DNA of 64,000 nt, taken from the NCBI GenBank assembly GCA_022419385.1, contig JAJUBI010000001.1:6634001-6698000 (forward strand), read 5' to 3'. Within the stretch, counting starts at the first letter, position 1, and every line of letters starts with the position of its first letter. The position numbers and the translations under genes were made by a program. The notes beneath the pieces were generated by a model. It did not search any database and was not told the origin of the DNA. It was given only the letters and a program-made list of their open reading frames with translations. This DNA is from Paraconiothyrium sp. Pb-2020. Lineage: Eukaryota; Ascomycota; Dothideomycetes; Pleosporales; Didymosphaeriaceae. Positions 11,765 through 24,998 of this stretch are shown here, piece after piece.

Positions 11765-14700
11765 TCCTTCTTTACACTGGTTTGTATCTCTTGCTTGTAA
11801 TGTGACCATTTATTTGATATAAACGTTTCGGTTAATCCTTGGATTTCTATTTGTTATAGCTCTTAAAGAGTCGTCCATTATCGTATCTGTCCTCCCTAAT
11901 CCTCTTATTGCTCATATACATCAATTTGCTGCGTGGCACCTATGTTCGTTATCTGTATGAACTATGTCCATATCCCCAACAGCTCATGCACCCAAATACC
12001 ATCGGTGTTTCGCACAGACTGAAAACCTGGGGGTGAACTAGGCATCGCCAGAGCCCTGAAATGCCTCATGACCGCCGTGCCTCATTGTATTCTGCACGAT
12101 AGATTTCGAGTGTTTCTCAGAATTATAAAAGCTATACTTAGGACGGGTCGAACTAAGATATTCAATTTGTACTCCAGACGGACACATCAAGAGGTGAAAC
12201 ATTTCATTTTGTAAAGCGAGTTCCTATTATATTAATCAAATGTCGCTTTATCTATTTGAAATGATCGTCAAAGTACCATTTTAGTATATATTAACTAAAG
12301 TCAAACCGTTGGAGTTAGCCTTGGCTATGCTCAACGACCCGGGAGAGAAATATGGGATTTAGGGGATCTATGTGACAAGCAGATCTCGTAGAAATCAAAT
12401 TCAAACCAGTCATTAGGGTTGTCAAGGAAACATTTCCGAAATGTCGCCTAGCTGCGTGGACGTTGCTGGAGAAAAGACATACTTCTGGGTCCTCTTTTAA
12501 TCCTCAGTATCGCGGAAGGAATAGTCTATACCGTTTTATGGACGCGGCCAGATGTTTTTTGGAGGTCGTTTCCAGTTAAGGTGCCTCAAGTACCTGGCAT
12601 TATTCTACAGCGGCCTACGGGTATGTTGTTAACTGAGGTAGAAGCGAATTGTCGAGATGTATGCGACAAAGCACAGGATCTCTACCAAGAAGGCGCCTTC
12701 TAATTCACCAGAATCGAGTTACTATTCATAGATCGAAATATACTTCCGAGCTTCAGAATCTGTTACACGTGTGGTTTAGTACTGTCAAAGCCAGTGACAC
12801 AGAGCGCTGGTAACATTAGACAATTTAGATCGTGTTGCCCATTATCACCATCGTCGATAAAACCTAACTATGTCCGGGACCGTGAGCGGACACAGACATG
12901 GTGTCCGCTGCGTGAAGCTCGTTCCGCTGGGTGCGGCGCTAGCGGCCGTAGCCCGCTGTCTCACTGCTCCCTCATCGTTAGCACACCCCAGACCAACAAG
13001 CAACCATGCGATGAGAACGGCAACGCGAGATTTGCAATCTCATAAAATCTGCTTCTACAATGACATGACAACCATGTGAACTTTCTTGACGAAACTGCAC
13101 CTTGACAGAACCGTCGCTGCAATTGCCGCCATCCAGTAAAGGATCTATTCGAGCCCGTCAGGTGTGTCTACTTCTGAGTCATGTTGTAGTACAATACTGA
13201 TACAAAGCAGCAGCCACGAGTTGCTTCATCACACGGAAGAGCAACACATTGAGTGACATCTATCTAGGTCAACCCGCAACAACGCCTGTACTCCCTTCGA
13301 GAGCAACATCCTGTGCTACCATGTCCCTCCGCAGACACAATACCCATTCCTACTGCACAGCGGTTTTGTTAGACACTTTAGGAACATCACGGGAAGCCGT
13401 AGCCATATCACCCGCAGTAGCTGCAGCAGGCTTCGCGATGATGTCTTCAAGGGACGTGAGTAAAGAGCCAGCGGGCCAAGTACTAACGTCGGGTAGCACC
13501 CTGATGGTATCCAGTGGAGCAGGGATAGCTTTTTCATGTAGGTCTCGATGGTAAAGCTCACTTGCGGCCGGGAATCCGGCTACTTCCTCTGGAGGAACAG
13601 GATCGCCTATGAAGTGTTAGTAATGAGCAGACACGTTAGGGCCATTGTGCGTAACTACTTACATCTTTCAAGACGAACATCGAAATTCATATCACTAAGA
13701 CAGACCTCCTGGTTCATGATGGACGCAAATGTCGTGGGGTGATGGATTGCCCAGCCAGTTACACGGTATCTATGCGTTGGTTAGCAGGACATTACTAAGG
13801 GAGACACTACACAAACAATCCGTCATATCTCACGCCAGCCTTAGAACAACACATGCTATTAACTCTATAACTTCGTAAAACGCGAATCGGCTCCCTACTC
13901 CTTGGTGAAGCAGCTGTTAAATTGTATTTGCCTCGATCGTCTTTGCTGCAGCGGTATGTCATCGATTTAGGTGGCGCATCGAGTCTATCTTCAACAAGTA
14001 CTATTGCATATGCTCCATACTGGTCATAGCATATTCCGCCTTTAACTGTGTCGACGTCGATTATGCCGGCGAGGCAGGCGCACCAAGTATCAACCCACCA
14101 TCTAATATTAAATAAGCTTTAACGAGTACTAAAGGAGTATGCAGTTATACGAGCCAGGTTGAAACCCTAGATCACCATGCCGACGCGCCCTTCTCGGTGA
14201 GGTCTTCTCAGGGTAAGTTTCGCCCTGGTATTCGTAAGTTACCCCTTGGTATTCGAGTGAAGCCTAATGATAGTGAATATCTTGATTGTGAGTAAGAGAC
14301 GCTAATAACTGACAAGCTTGGAGGCCTCCTGAATCGAGGCAATGTCTTGTAATCGCCCGCCTCTGTTATAAGGAGAAGGGTGCAGATCTTCGGGACCCCA
14401 GGATTTGGCTGTCCTTAAGTTGATAGGTTCATCGCTGGCCTCTAGTAACCGCTCAGGTCTTCTGGTGCTGGTTTCCAAAACTCCCATGACAGCTCTGTAA
14501 ACGCGGGAGCGTGTAATCCGAGGGCAGACACGCTGGAGAATGCCGTGAGGGCCTGCAAATCTTGTGTACAGTCGATACGTCGTCAGCTAAGAAAGTAACG
14601 ATCGCATGAAGTTCATCGAAATTAGTGCGAGATCAGCCGCAAATATAGTGAGAGAGATGCAAATCTTGGAGGAGGGGTAGTCGTTACCATAGTTGGATGA

Positions 14701-15935
14701 TAAAGTTAGGTGCGCTCATTATACAAACGTGCAGGCCGGTGTTTCTCGATTCGAATAATGATGTTGCCGTTAGACAACGTCTCGCTCAAACACAATCAGA
14801 CAATATAAGCTGCCTGCTTGCGCTAGTTACTATCTTTGTGGCGAGTACTCGGGATGGTTCGGCGTGGGTTTCAATGTGTCCACGTACAGGCCTACTTACC
14901 TTAACCGGCACGAGATTTCCGCACGCAGCCAGAGAGAGAGAACCGATGAAATCGTCACAAAACTTGATCCCATTGACAAAAGCAGCCAGACAAAGAAAGC
15001 TGTCATCAAGCGGGGCAAGATGACGGAAGGTGCCGACGTCGGGATTGCCAAATGAAGCATTGACTTTCGAAACTGAAACCAGTGACATCAACCGATGTCA
15101 ATTGTTGCAGGGACAGGAATTAAAGGTTGATCTGCAAGGATGGCTAGATTTGGTGTATAACTTGGATAATTCTTTAGCGTTCATGGCGCTGCGGCGAGCA
15201 TTTCACGAGAAATCAATATCCTGAGCGCATCGTGTACGAAATATTCATCATTTGGGCATTGGGTCAAACAATCGTTTCAACAACACGATTTTCTCCCTCT
15301 TGTTAGCCGTCTTCTCTATTGCTGGTACTTCCGCTTAATCAGGCTGTGAGTGTCGCGTCACAACTGTCCGCGGAATATGGTAGAAGGATACATATACCCG
15401 TACGCTAAATTACCAGAATATATACTACTTAGAAGCCGACTTAGTGTTGCCAAGCATGAAAAAACAAAGCCTGCAGTTCAAAGTGTCCGTCCGAACTCCG
15501 GACTGTACTTGTGGCGCGTTTTCGGTGTCAAAGAGGGTAATTAAGTGACCCCCTACACGATCGGTTGCAGCCATGATTTCTCCGGAACGCCCCGTTCGGC
15601 GGGCTTGGCAAACAGCCGACGCGGCCCGCTCCACTACCCGCCTCCGCCGCGCCGTGAAGCGATTCAACCATGCGCAGTCAAGTTGCTTTACGACTGCAAA
15701 GCAATGCAACCGATAAATTAGTTATTCGTGACACCTTCGCACATGCCGCAACATAGCCTTCCACCACCATGTATGCCATCGTGATTCTAGTTGTACAATG
15801 TGTTTTAGCTGTATACCATCGTGATTCTAGTTGGTACAATGTGTTTCAGCTGTATGTCCAACGCCCATCCAGCGTGGGTATCACCCCAGTCCGTCTGTAA
15901 CGAGACACGTACAATTACACTCCAGCTCGCCTTGC
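11765..15935. other. Gene desert, 4.2 kb, mostly AT-rich
   Basis: No frame above about 110 codons and no recognisable domain is found. The part at 12100-12760 is visibly AT-rich. Small islands of ordinary composition (12880-13010, 13320-13560, 15560-15680) carry only overlapping short frames. The only structure I can show is the tandem duplication at 15776-15856. A decayed repeat is possible but not demonstrated. Confidence 0.4.
15776..15856. repeat. Tandem duplication of about 40 bp
   Basis: Two adjacent units, 15776-15815 and 15816-15856, share ccatcgtgattctagtt followed by gtacaatgtgttt and agctgtat. They differ by one inserted G and one T/C change. They lie just downstream of the Nma111 stop codon, within its likely 3' UTR or terminator. 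Confidence 0.85.
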
Positions 15936-18900
15936 TTACTCGGCATCCTCTCCACCGCCCTCCACCTCTGCAGGCGCAATTTCCTCTCTCGCGCCACCCG
16001 CATCCGCCTCGTGGATGATCTTCTTCCAGCCGAGTTTTTCTTCTGCGTCCTTGACATATTCGATGGTGGGGAAGTAGTGTTCGTTCTTCTTCATCGTGGC
16101 TACCCACGGCACGTTGTCAAATGTGACGACCTTGAGTCTGAAGTATTCATTGTCGGCGATCTTCTTGACCTCGGTCAAGAACGTGTCGAGATCGGGTGTA
16201 GGGACGTTGTTGACGTGAGTGAGGAAGTTTGTTGGAGCGAGTCCGTACATGTACGCCGGACTGCCACGTGAGCGGCTGGAGATGTAGACGTCAGAGTGGA
16301 TGCGGGAGATCTGCTGACGGACAGCTTGGTGTGGACGGTGCAGCGTCGCGCCGCAGAAGTTGACCACGCGTGCGGTTTCCAGATCTTCGGTAGCAACGGT
16401 CGGGACCTTGAGCGACATCTCTCGGCGTTTCCGTACAATGACCGCGTCTAGGAAATCATGGTCGTACATGACATCCAGATCCGGCGCGCGAGTAATCAGC
16501 TTGTCGTTGAGGGTGAGCAAGACATCGCCTTCCATAAGTCCGCCCTCATGGCCGGAGTCAACCTTTCGTACCATGAAGAGCTGGTGCCGCTCCGGATCTT
16601 CATGCTCTGTCTTCTCGATCCACTCCTCAGGTACGCCCATCACTCTTGCCTGACTCATTTGCACGGTCTGGAACTCGACGTTGAGGATGCGTAGCTGTGG
16701 TGTCTTTCCATTCTTAATTTGCTCAAGGACGGGCAGAATCATGGGGACAGCGAGACCGAGGTGGTATTCGACATCTTTCCCTGATTGAGACGTACGCTCG
16801 CCCAGATACGAAAGCCACAGCGCTTGCACGGTGCCATCTTCGGCGACGAGCACACCAGCATGGCTATGGGAAGCCTGATTCGTGTCCACGGTAATAGCGT
16901 CGAAGTTGGTAGCGCGATACCTCGGCGTGACAGCACTAGCAGGGATCGCTACCGTGCTGATATCCGTGACGGTCGTCTTGGTCACAACTGGCCGAAAGTT
17001 CTGATTCAAGCCGAAGAAAATTGTCTCGTCACCCTTTTTGATAAAATCGGTCGCAAACTTCGGTGTCTTGACTGGTGCGTTCACGAGTGATGTGTCGTAT
17101 TTTATAATGGCGTAGTTCTGTAGAGGGTGCATGAAGACGACCTTTGCGTCGACAAAGATGGAGTCTGCAATGATGAGGGAAATGTCGCACAGATCATAAG
17201 GAAGGAGAGCTCGTGAGACAAGGACGAGACCCTGTTCGGCATCCACAACGAGGCCGTAGCCTTGCTTGTTGCTTTTGGGGAAACCGTCTAGCTTGATGGG
17301 CATGTTGACGTGCACGCGCACAAAGCTGCGGACGATATCCACGGCAGCAGGATAGTTCGAGGTAAGCTTGATAAAGTTGGCTTTTCGAGGAACCGCGGGT
17401 ACAGCGGGTATTGCGTCGGCTATCGTAGTAAAGTCCCACAGACCCGTTTCGTCATTTCGTTTGGCCACTCTCATCTTGGCGTGCCAGTGTCGATCGATCG
17501 TGGTGATACTTGTGTTGGCAGTATGGAGATCGCGCAAATGCTTGTATACCATGACCACTCGTTTTCGGTCTGGGATCTTCCTCATGACTTCGATGAAAGT
17601 CTCCAGGTTGGGCGTAGGATGATTATCGACTTCTTGGACTAGCCAACCAGATGTGAAGCCTTCAGCGAAGCGGAAGGAGCCAGCAGCCTCACATACGTAG
17701 ACACCAGCATCCTTGAGTGAGATGGCGTACAACCTAGCTTGCTGATACGAAAGATCGTGGAATGAGGCACCGGCCACCGAGATGAAGCGATCCGGGGTGA
17801 TGTCGTGGAGATCAGTAACGTCCAATTCGACATCGAGATCCTCGCCCGCACGTTGTATGGTGAGGGATACCTTGCCACCGACACTGTCATCTAGCATGGC
17901 GTCTAGTCGTACGAATTGCGTTAGGAGCTGGCCATTGACCTTGACGAGCACGTCACCCTCCTCAACCTTCTTGGACGCGGGACCGTTGGCGAGAACGACT
18001 TCGGCCACCAACATTCCCGTCTCTTTCGGAAATTTCGTTCGGACGGCCTTTTCCGTGTCGGGGGACAGACCCAGGCGGCGGCACTCGTCGAACGGCTTCA
18101 ATATCCACTGCGTTTGAATAGTACCGCGCGATACGAACTTGCCTTGGCGTACGAGCTCCAGAGCCCGCAACGGCCGGTCGAGGGGAAGGAAATAGTCTGT
18201 CGCCGCGCCATCAGCTCTGCCGCCGGCCTGGAGCGCGACCGCAAAGCCGTCCTTGTTGACTACAGGACTGCCAGAACTGCCGCCACTAGCCGCAGCAGCC
18301 GCTTGTATATAATTTGTGTTGAAATCCGAGTATCCCTCACCATATTCGGGCGCATTGCGGTCCAGTCGACTAATCACGCCCGACAAGATACTGAGCTTCT
18401 CACCGGCATCGTTACCAACGACGCGAATCTCGACACCGACCTGTGCCTTCTTGGGATGTAGCTCGAGCGCGGTAACGGGCATGTACTTGATCTTCTTGGG
18501 GTCGAAGCGAAGGATACCAAAGTCGTGTACGGGGTCGCGGTATACGGGGAAGACATCACACTGTCAAGTGTCAGCTAGGCCATCATGGTGTCACGAGGCT
18601 GACCTACCTCTTCATGATTGTCAAAGATGCAATAGCCGATGAATGGCCCTGCTCCGACAACGTGCTGTGGTTTGTTAGCTAAACTCTTCGTTCGGTATGT
18701 CATATAGGCCAACCGACCCTGTTGGTGAGAATGTATCCCCGCTCCGCGTCAACGACAAATCCGGTTGCCTCGCTTGCCACAGCCGGGTCGGTGTCGAATG
18801 AACACGTCTGGCAGAAGTGAATCGACACGACGCTCTTGACCACAGTCTCAATTGTCTTCTGCCATTCGGCGGTGTCGTGGATGGCGCCTGCAATGTGCGC

Positions 18901-19320
18901 CGGGGCGATGTCGTCCATGCTGACGTCCATGCTGGGCGTGGGTGTTGGCTCGCGGGCTAGAGGCTCCGGCGAGGAGGCAGCGTATGTGCCGTTGCGGGCG
19001 TGGCCGTCTTCGGGCTTGATCTGCTTCATGGGACGCTCGTTGGAGGGCGTGGGCGGCTGTTTTCGCTTGGAGCGGGTGTCCGTGTGCTCGCCATTGCGTT
19101 CGGCAGGCATGGGGAGCGTCGTTAGGCGGCGGTGGTGCAAGAGTGTCGGTGCCCGATGCAAGTGACGGGAAGCGCCAGCGAGGGTTGACCTGGAGGGTAT
19201 CGGAGCGAAGGAGTGGAATGCGCTGGCACGGGCAACGGCGCGGAGGGGGGTGGAGGGAGAAGAGGCGACGGCTGCGAAACTTCTTTTGAGAGCCACAGAA
19301 TGGGTTTGGCGGCTAAGCAT
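15936..19320 (-). CDS. nma111: HtrA-type serine protease Nma111 with a mitochondrial-like N-terminal extension
   Basis: Three exons: 19320-18718, 18664-18608 and 18560-15936 (introns 53 and 47 nt), giving 1094 aa. The trypsin-like domain has the triad His202 (TNRHVV), Asp233 (VHDFG) and Ser316 (GGSSGSP), spaced as in the family. It is followed by PDZ and degenerate second protease-PDZ modules, typical of this duplicated HtrA. Yeast Nma111 is a nuclear protease that promotes death by degrading the inhibitor Bir1. The usual fungal start corresponds to Met71 (19110), with a nuclear-localisation-like KRKQ stretch behind it. The frame stays open to an upstream ATG at 19320, adding 70 residues rich in Arg/His/Ser/Ala with no Asp or Glu, like a mitochondrial presequence. 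The start at Met71 is therefore also possible. Family call is very firm. Confidence 0.93.
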
Positions 19321-19713
19321 CGATGCGCGGGCAGTCGCGCAGGTCGTCCTTTCCTCGACTTAGACACACAGGCACACGCGTAAACAATCTGGCAAGACCC
19401 AGACCAGCAGCAAACTCTTCTTCTGGCGATGCGCTGCAATGCAGTCGCTGGCCATGCTGTCGGCCTGCAGAAGAGCGCAGGCATCAGGGTTCACTGGCCG
19501 GCCCGAGCGGCGATCCCGCTTCCACGCTCTTGGGGCTGCGCCGGCGTTACCCTTATCACGACATGCATGCAATGAGAAACTGGACCTTGGATGGGATTAT
19601 ATTCAATCAAGTGGTGCCTCTGACTCCAATGTCAGATATGAGTAACAGCTATGGAGTCACCCAAGTTCAGCCTAATGGAGTGCTCAATCCTCGTTGCCCT
19701 GTCTCTCACTCAG
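19321..19713. other. Intergenic between Nma111 and the small nuclear-type gene
   Basis: This holds the Nma111 promoter and the 3' flank of the next minus-strand gene. I see no further gene; the small frames are overlapping shadows. Confidence 0.5.
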
Positions 19714-20250
19714 TCACCACATGCCATCGTCCAACTCGTCCTTGATCTCGGCCTTGATCTTGATGTTCGACGCGTTCTTGCTCTTCTTCGTAGGTGAGCC
19801 GACGTCTTCGCCATCGCCGTCCCTAGCAACGCCCTGGGCCTTGCGCTTAGGAGTCTTTGGTGTAGTAGTCTCGCCGTCCGCCTTGGGCTTAGGGCCTTTC
19901 TTCTTAGAAGTAGCCTCGCTATCGAAGGATTGGCCGGCTTTTAGTGCGTCGAGCTCGGCCTTATACGCCGTCTTGATGCGTCCGACCATGCGCTCGCACG
20001 CGATCTGGGTACGGTTATTAGGACGAGGAGCATTCTGTACGTGTTAGTGAAAGCAATCATAAATAAGAAGTCATGTTTACCTTGTAATTGATGTTCGTGC
20101 CTGTGCTCTCGATGGCACCGATCAGGTAGACGAGCTGTTGCTGTCAGCGGCAATGCTTATGAGAAAGACCAGGGTGGTGCGTACGCGCTCTTTGTCGGTC
20201 CAGCCAGTCTTAGTTTTGCCCGTGCCATTGAGATTCTCGTTGTCGGACAT
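19714..20250 (-). CDS. Small fungal protein with Myb-like N-terminus and charged tail
   Basis: Three exons: 20250-20185, 20140-20081 and 20034-19714. The introns are 44 and 46 nt; the first acceptor could instead be 6 bases further on. The product is 148 aa. The N-terminal 75 residues (TGWTDKER, LVYLIGAIES, QIACERMVGRIK) have the spacing of a small three-helix SANT/Myb-like fold found in many short fungal proteins. The rest is low-complexity and basic/acidic, with KKKGPKPK and TPKRKAQ patches that look like nuclear-localisation or DNA-contact segments and an acidic end. A nuclear DNA- or chromatin-binding role is inference. No functional name is known to me. It lies head-to-tail behind Nma111 on the same strand. 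Confidence 0.7.
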
Positions 20251-22384
20251 GGTGAAGACGCGAAAGGAAGTAAACACGGCTATAGTTTTAGAGTAGGCTG
20301 TTGCGTAGAGTCAACAGTGCTTTGACGTCCATTACAGGAGGATGCAGGTGTGAGAAGGTGCGAGAAAATATGAAGGCGACAAGGAGTTAACAAGGTTGAA
20401 GATGGGAAATTGCGCTAGTGCTGTTGTGCCTTCCTGTCGTGCTTTCACCTAGGCAACTAGCCTCATCATGACCGCGGTGACATGGCGAAGGTGATTCCAC
20501 TCAGCGGAAGGTGGGCAAGCTGCAGCCTGCTATTCACCTGCTCACATCCTTCACCACTGCCGTTCACAAGCGCCGAAACAGCTTCGGCGAGTATCGTGAT
20601 TGAGAACTGTTCTACGAAAAAGCGAGTACTTTAACAGTGTATTGAAGGGTCGGGTAAAGCACCGACTAGACCATAGGTTGGCAGTATGACTTACTCAGAT
20701 ACAATGCAAAGTCAGTTGCCTATGAATCTGCGTTGTGACCTGTCGGATGAAGCACCAATGCCGTAGTTTGAAGAACATGTTCAGACATCGCCGAGATCGA
20801 CTGATGACGCTGTAGTGTGAAATTAGCTTAGCGGTGCTGAGGGTAGGTGGTGTGGGTTGTACCCCATGTAGACAGCCCTGCGTCCATCGCCGCAGTGACC
20901 AGTCTGCTCGGTGAATCTGTAGGCATTACACCGCCTCGAAACATGCATGGGCGGGTTAGGAGTAAGTTGCACCAGGTAATCTGTCGCTTCATCCTTTTCA
21001 GCTTTCTTTTCCAGCCTCATGTCAGATGGCGCCCTCTCGCTAATCTCATATCGACAAGTCGAGATTGTTTCGCGACGCCTCAGTAAGCGGATGTCGTCAA
21101 GAGAAGCGTAGAGACGTGCGCCTCGCCTCCAGCCACGATTACATGGGGCGGAAACTTAGAGAGCTGCGGTGTACTATCTAGAAGGCCAGGGTCTGTAGGA
21201 GCCGAAAATGCCATTTCGGCCGAAACTCCTAGAGCCCGAAAGAAGTTCCTCCGATTCCGTCTCCTATGCATTTCCCGCGACATCACCGTGGAAGAGATGG
21301 AAATCAAGCGGATTGCTGGTTTTGCGGAGACGGCACATCGGACGGCGGAGCGGACGATCTTCCGCCGGTCTGGGTCCATGAAATCTCGCCTGGCACCGAA
21401 TACGGCGTGTACCTCGCAGGGGAGCATTCTGCTACGTCGGTGTTCCTGGATAGCAACTCGTACAGCAACAACGTCCATTGGCATTACCGGCCTTCCCGGA
21501 TAGGTGTCGCAACTCGCCAGGAACTGGACAGCCATGTTGCCGCATCGAGCGTCGGATATAGAAGATACGAGCCCATTGCGCGTCTGCATTGCGTACGTGC
21601 CTCAGGAAGGAGCATATTGCACTGCGCCAGGCCTTCAGGCAGCAGCTTTCCGAATTCCAAACGGTGGTTTCGCTCGGTCGGTCGAGGAGTTTAAAGGTCT
21701 GCGCCACACTGTTCAGTAGAAACCAGGGCCTGCGCCATTCCTCTTTGGGTCATGCTTGCGAGAAAAGCTAAGCGCAGCCAACCCACCGACCGCCGTTAAC
21801 GACCAGCTATGATTGCGGTTTGCGAACAAGCGCTGCTCGCTCGAAAATGCATCCTGCATTGTTACACCCTCGGTATTCCGTTCCACTTCCTCATAGGCTC
21901 AGCCGTGTGTTCGCATCTGTTTCCGCTTACTTTTGACCGCTGTCGTCCCCCAGCTTTGCACGCCCGACATAGCCGGCGCGCGCGGAACGAGCATAAACGG
22001 CCATTCGACTGAGTCGAAATTTGTCCACGTGTGGCTTTGCCCTGCACACCAGCCGATCGTGCCGCTACAATACCGCAGGGACGCGTGCATTGGGACCCTT
22101 ACCAGGGCTGATTGAGAGCGGGAAACCCAGACTGACGACCGCTTGGCAGAGCAGCACGTCCAACGTGGTTTCTGATGGTATTCGTGTGCGTCAGAGGCGG
22201 AGTGCCCTGCTGTGCATCATCTAACGACAAGATATCGAGTATTCGTATATAGCTGCTGCTGGTACTTTGTGCTGCCGATCGCTGGACTGGTTACTCCAAG
22301 CTTTTTAGTTTGTTGCTTTTCTGTTTCTTACCTTCTTTAGGGTCTACTTTGAGTTTGTGGGTTGGCTTTGAAAGAGATAGCGAT
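20251..22384. other. Intergenic, 2.1 kb
   Basis: This lies between divergently oriented genes. Between 21080 and 21720 all six frames are fairly open and GC-rich (a 169-codon minus frame and a 143-codon plus frame overlap). I recognise neither product and cannot choose a strand. The 150 bp before the regulator start are pyrimidine-rich, as in fungal promoters. Confidence 0.4.
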
Positions 22385-24552
22385 ATGGTGTACACGGGCA
22401 AGCCCTCCAAGGGCTGCGGCATGTGCAAGAGTCGGAGGATCAAAGTATGTTGTGATGGTTTCGTACATTCACCTCTCCTCCTCTAGCCTTCTTATATTAC
22501 ATCGGAGTGGCGTCGCTTATTTCTGTCCTCCGTGCCTCATCACAGACCGCATCGGGGCTATCGCAACGTACAACCTGCATGTGACTGACTTTGCACCAGT
22601 GCGATGAGAAACGTCCAATCTGCAGCCAATGCCAGAAGAGCGGGCGAGTTTGTCCAGGATATCCGGATGAGTTTGATCTCATGTTCCGGGATGAGAACAA
22701 AGCGCTCGCAAGGAAAGCCAGAAAGGGAAGTGGCCGGAGTGACAAGAGCCAGGAGAGTCGGTCGGTGTAAGTCGCCTCCCCAATCAAGTTCGCCCGTGTA
22801 GAGAGAGCTACCGTGCAACGCTTCCACTAAAGCGTTGAGCGCAATTCCCTATCGATAAAATGGTATTATAGATGAGCATGACTGAACTTTGTTAGGTCCC
22901 CAGGCACACCGATCAGCTTCACGCCATCCCCACAAATCGAGAGCTCGAAATCTCAGGCACTACCGACCTCAGAAACAAATCAAAGTCTATCACTCACCCC
23001 ACCTTTCGCCTTGCCCTCCGACCTATCTACTTTTCAAGACTTGCTATGGCAATTCGACCACTCCATTCCAGCAACTATAGTAATGGCCCCCGAATTCGAA
23101 GCCATTCCATTCTTCTTCCGAAATTTCATCACTCTCCCTCAAGAAGCAGAATCTCTGCGCGGTTACCTCGAGCTACTCGTCCCCTTGTACAACCGCGCCC
23201 AACCCTTTTCCGCCCTGCACCTCGCCACGAGCGCCGTAGCCCTCGCCACATGTGGAAACTACCCTGGAAGGCAGCATCTTCTACGTGACGCTGCTACCAC
23301 ATATGGGAAAGCCATCCGCAAACTCAATGAAGATCTGAAACATCCTCACCTAGCAAAATCGGATGAGAGTGTACTAGCGACGTTGCTCTTCTCCTTGTAT
23401 GAAGTAAGTCGGCTCATTACTTCAGCAAGGTCTTCAGTAGTTTTCCTTCCTTTGGGCGTGCATGTTGCACGGGAAGAATGCTGACAGCACGCAGACCATC
23501 ATGAGCACGGACGATACGATTACCGCATGGGGCAACCATGTCGACGGTGCAGTTGCATTAACAAAACTGCGTGGGACCGAGCAATTCGACGACCCCATGA
23601 GCCACGATGTGTTCCGCGCAGTCAGAACGATGATGGTAAAAGCACTTCTCCATTACAATATTTTTTTCTAATTTGCTGTCTAGATCACATCCTGCGTCCA
23701 GCGCTCCAAACCAATCGACACCTTCCCAGGTACCACCGGCTGGCTGGCCTCTCCGCTCTCGGAAGAAAACGCCGCCAACCGCCTTACCCTGATCTGCATC
23801 GACCTGCCCAACATCCGCTCCCGCGCAAACACCCTGACCAAATCCCCATACCACGTGTCCCACGAATCCGAAGCTTTTTCCGTCCTCGAACTCGCCCAAC
23901 TCGTCGACTCCAATCTACAACAATGGTACCTCACGCTACCCCCAGAGTGGCACCACCACACTATCGGCATCGTCAACGAACCAGTGGAGGATCCCGCGAC
24001 GGCAGACCGCTGGATGGGCGAGCAGCATGTGTACCACGACGTCCACCTCGCCAGCATCGTCAATGACTACCGCGTGTGCAGAGTCTTCTGCATGAGGGTC
24101 ATCATGGCCTGCGTATCCTGGTTCGCGCCGAACCCAGCGCACAACCTAACAGCAGACTACGAAAAAGCTGTCTTCGTCATCCAACAAATGGTCGACGAGA
24201 TCTCCGCCTGCGTGCCCTTCCACATGGTACGTAACGCCCTCTCCCTCACCTACCTCTCACCTTTCCTCTCCGCACGCGGGCCCACGTGCTAATGCGCGGA
24301 ACACAGAATTACGACCTCCAGCCCATGGCCAGGGAACTCGGCCAGGAACGCAACGCCGCAGAAGCTTTCGGCGGGTACTCCCTCGTCTGGCCGCTCTACG
24401 TCGCTGCGAACGCGGAAACGGTGCCGCAGGCTCAGCGCGACTGGCTGAGCGGAAGACTGATGATGATCGGCACGAGGTTTGGCTTGACAAGCGCACAGGT
24501 GCTGGTCCTCGCGAGGAGACACGTGCTTACCTGCGGGCCGATGTTTCCCTGA
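22385..24552 (+). CDS. Zn2Cys6 transcription factor
   Basis: Six exons: 22385-22444, 22600-22766, 22896-23403, 23495-23635, 23684-24226 and 24307-24552. All junctions are GT-AG and in frame, giving 554 aa. The N-terminus is a textbook binuclear zinc cluster with Cys at 11, 14, 21, 28, 31 and 38 (CGMCKSRRIKC, then CSQC), split by intron 1, a common position in this family. A basic linker follows, then a helical region of the fungal-specific regulator type (FRNFITLP, YLELLVPLYN). It binds CGG-type half-sites as a nuclear activator or repressor. It faces the P450 gene at 24999-26896, ending 446 bp from that gene's stop, so a pathway-specific role for that P450 is possible but unproven. Confidence 0.88.
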
Positions 24553-24998
24553 TGAAGGCGCGTCTTGCGACGTGTTCTCGCCTGGCTCGAACGATGACAG
24601 GATTTCGCATGTGACGAGCGTGGCGTTGAGGGTGGAAAGAAGTGTTACGGTTGTGCGAAGGGCCGACGGCGCTAGAACACATGCAGGCATGTACGGTTAG
24701 AAATGTAATATCTACTCTCGTAATTCCCCAACACACTCACGGCCCTAGGTGTACGTCCTTTGCTTGCGCTCAAGACGAGCGTCCAATCTGGATATGTAAC
24801 GTAACTAGCCGTAAACGGGTCTTCTCGTCCGTGTACAGACAGAGAATAGCTGTAACCTTGCCGGCTATCTATCAAACGTTCGAAGTTCAAGTACACAATC
24901 ATATATCCTGGTGCATGTCGCTGAACAGAGTATCCAAAATCGTAACCTAACTCCTCACCATCCCCATATCCGTTCCCGCTTCACTCCCCACTCCCCCA
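24553..24998. other. Convergent intergenic region
   Basis: These are the 3' flanks of the Zn2Cys6 regulator and the P450. I see nothing else here. Confidence 0.6.

Noticed and set aside
21080..21589. 169-codon minus-strand frame as a gene
   Set aside because: It overlaps equally open frames on the other strand, has no recognisable domain and no splice partners; kept only as a finding.
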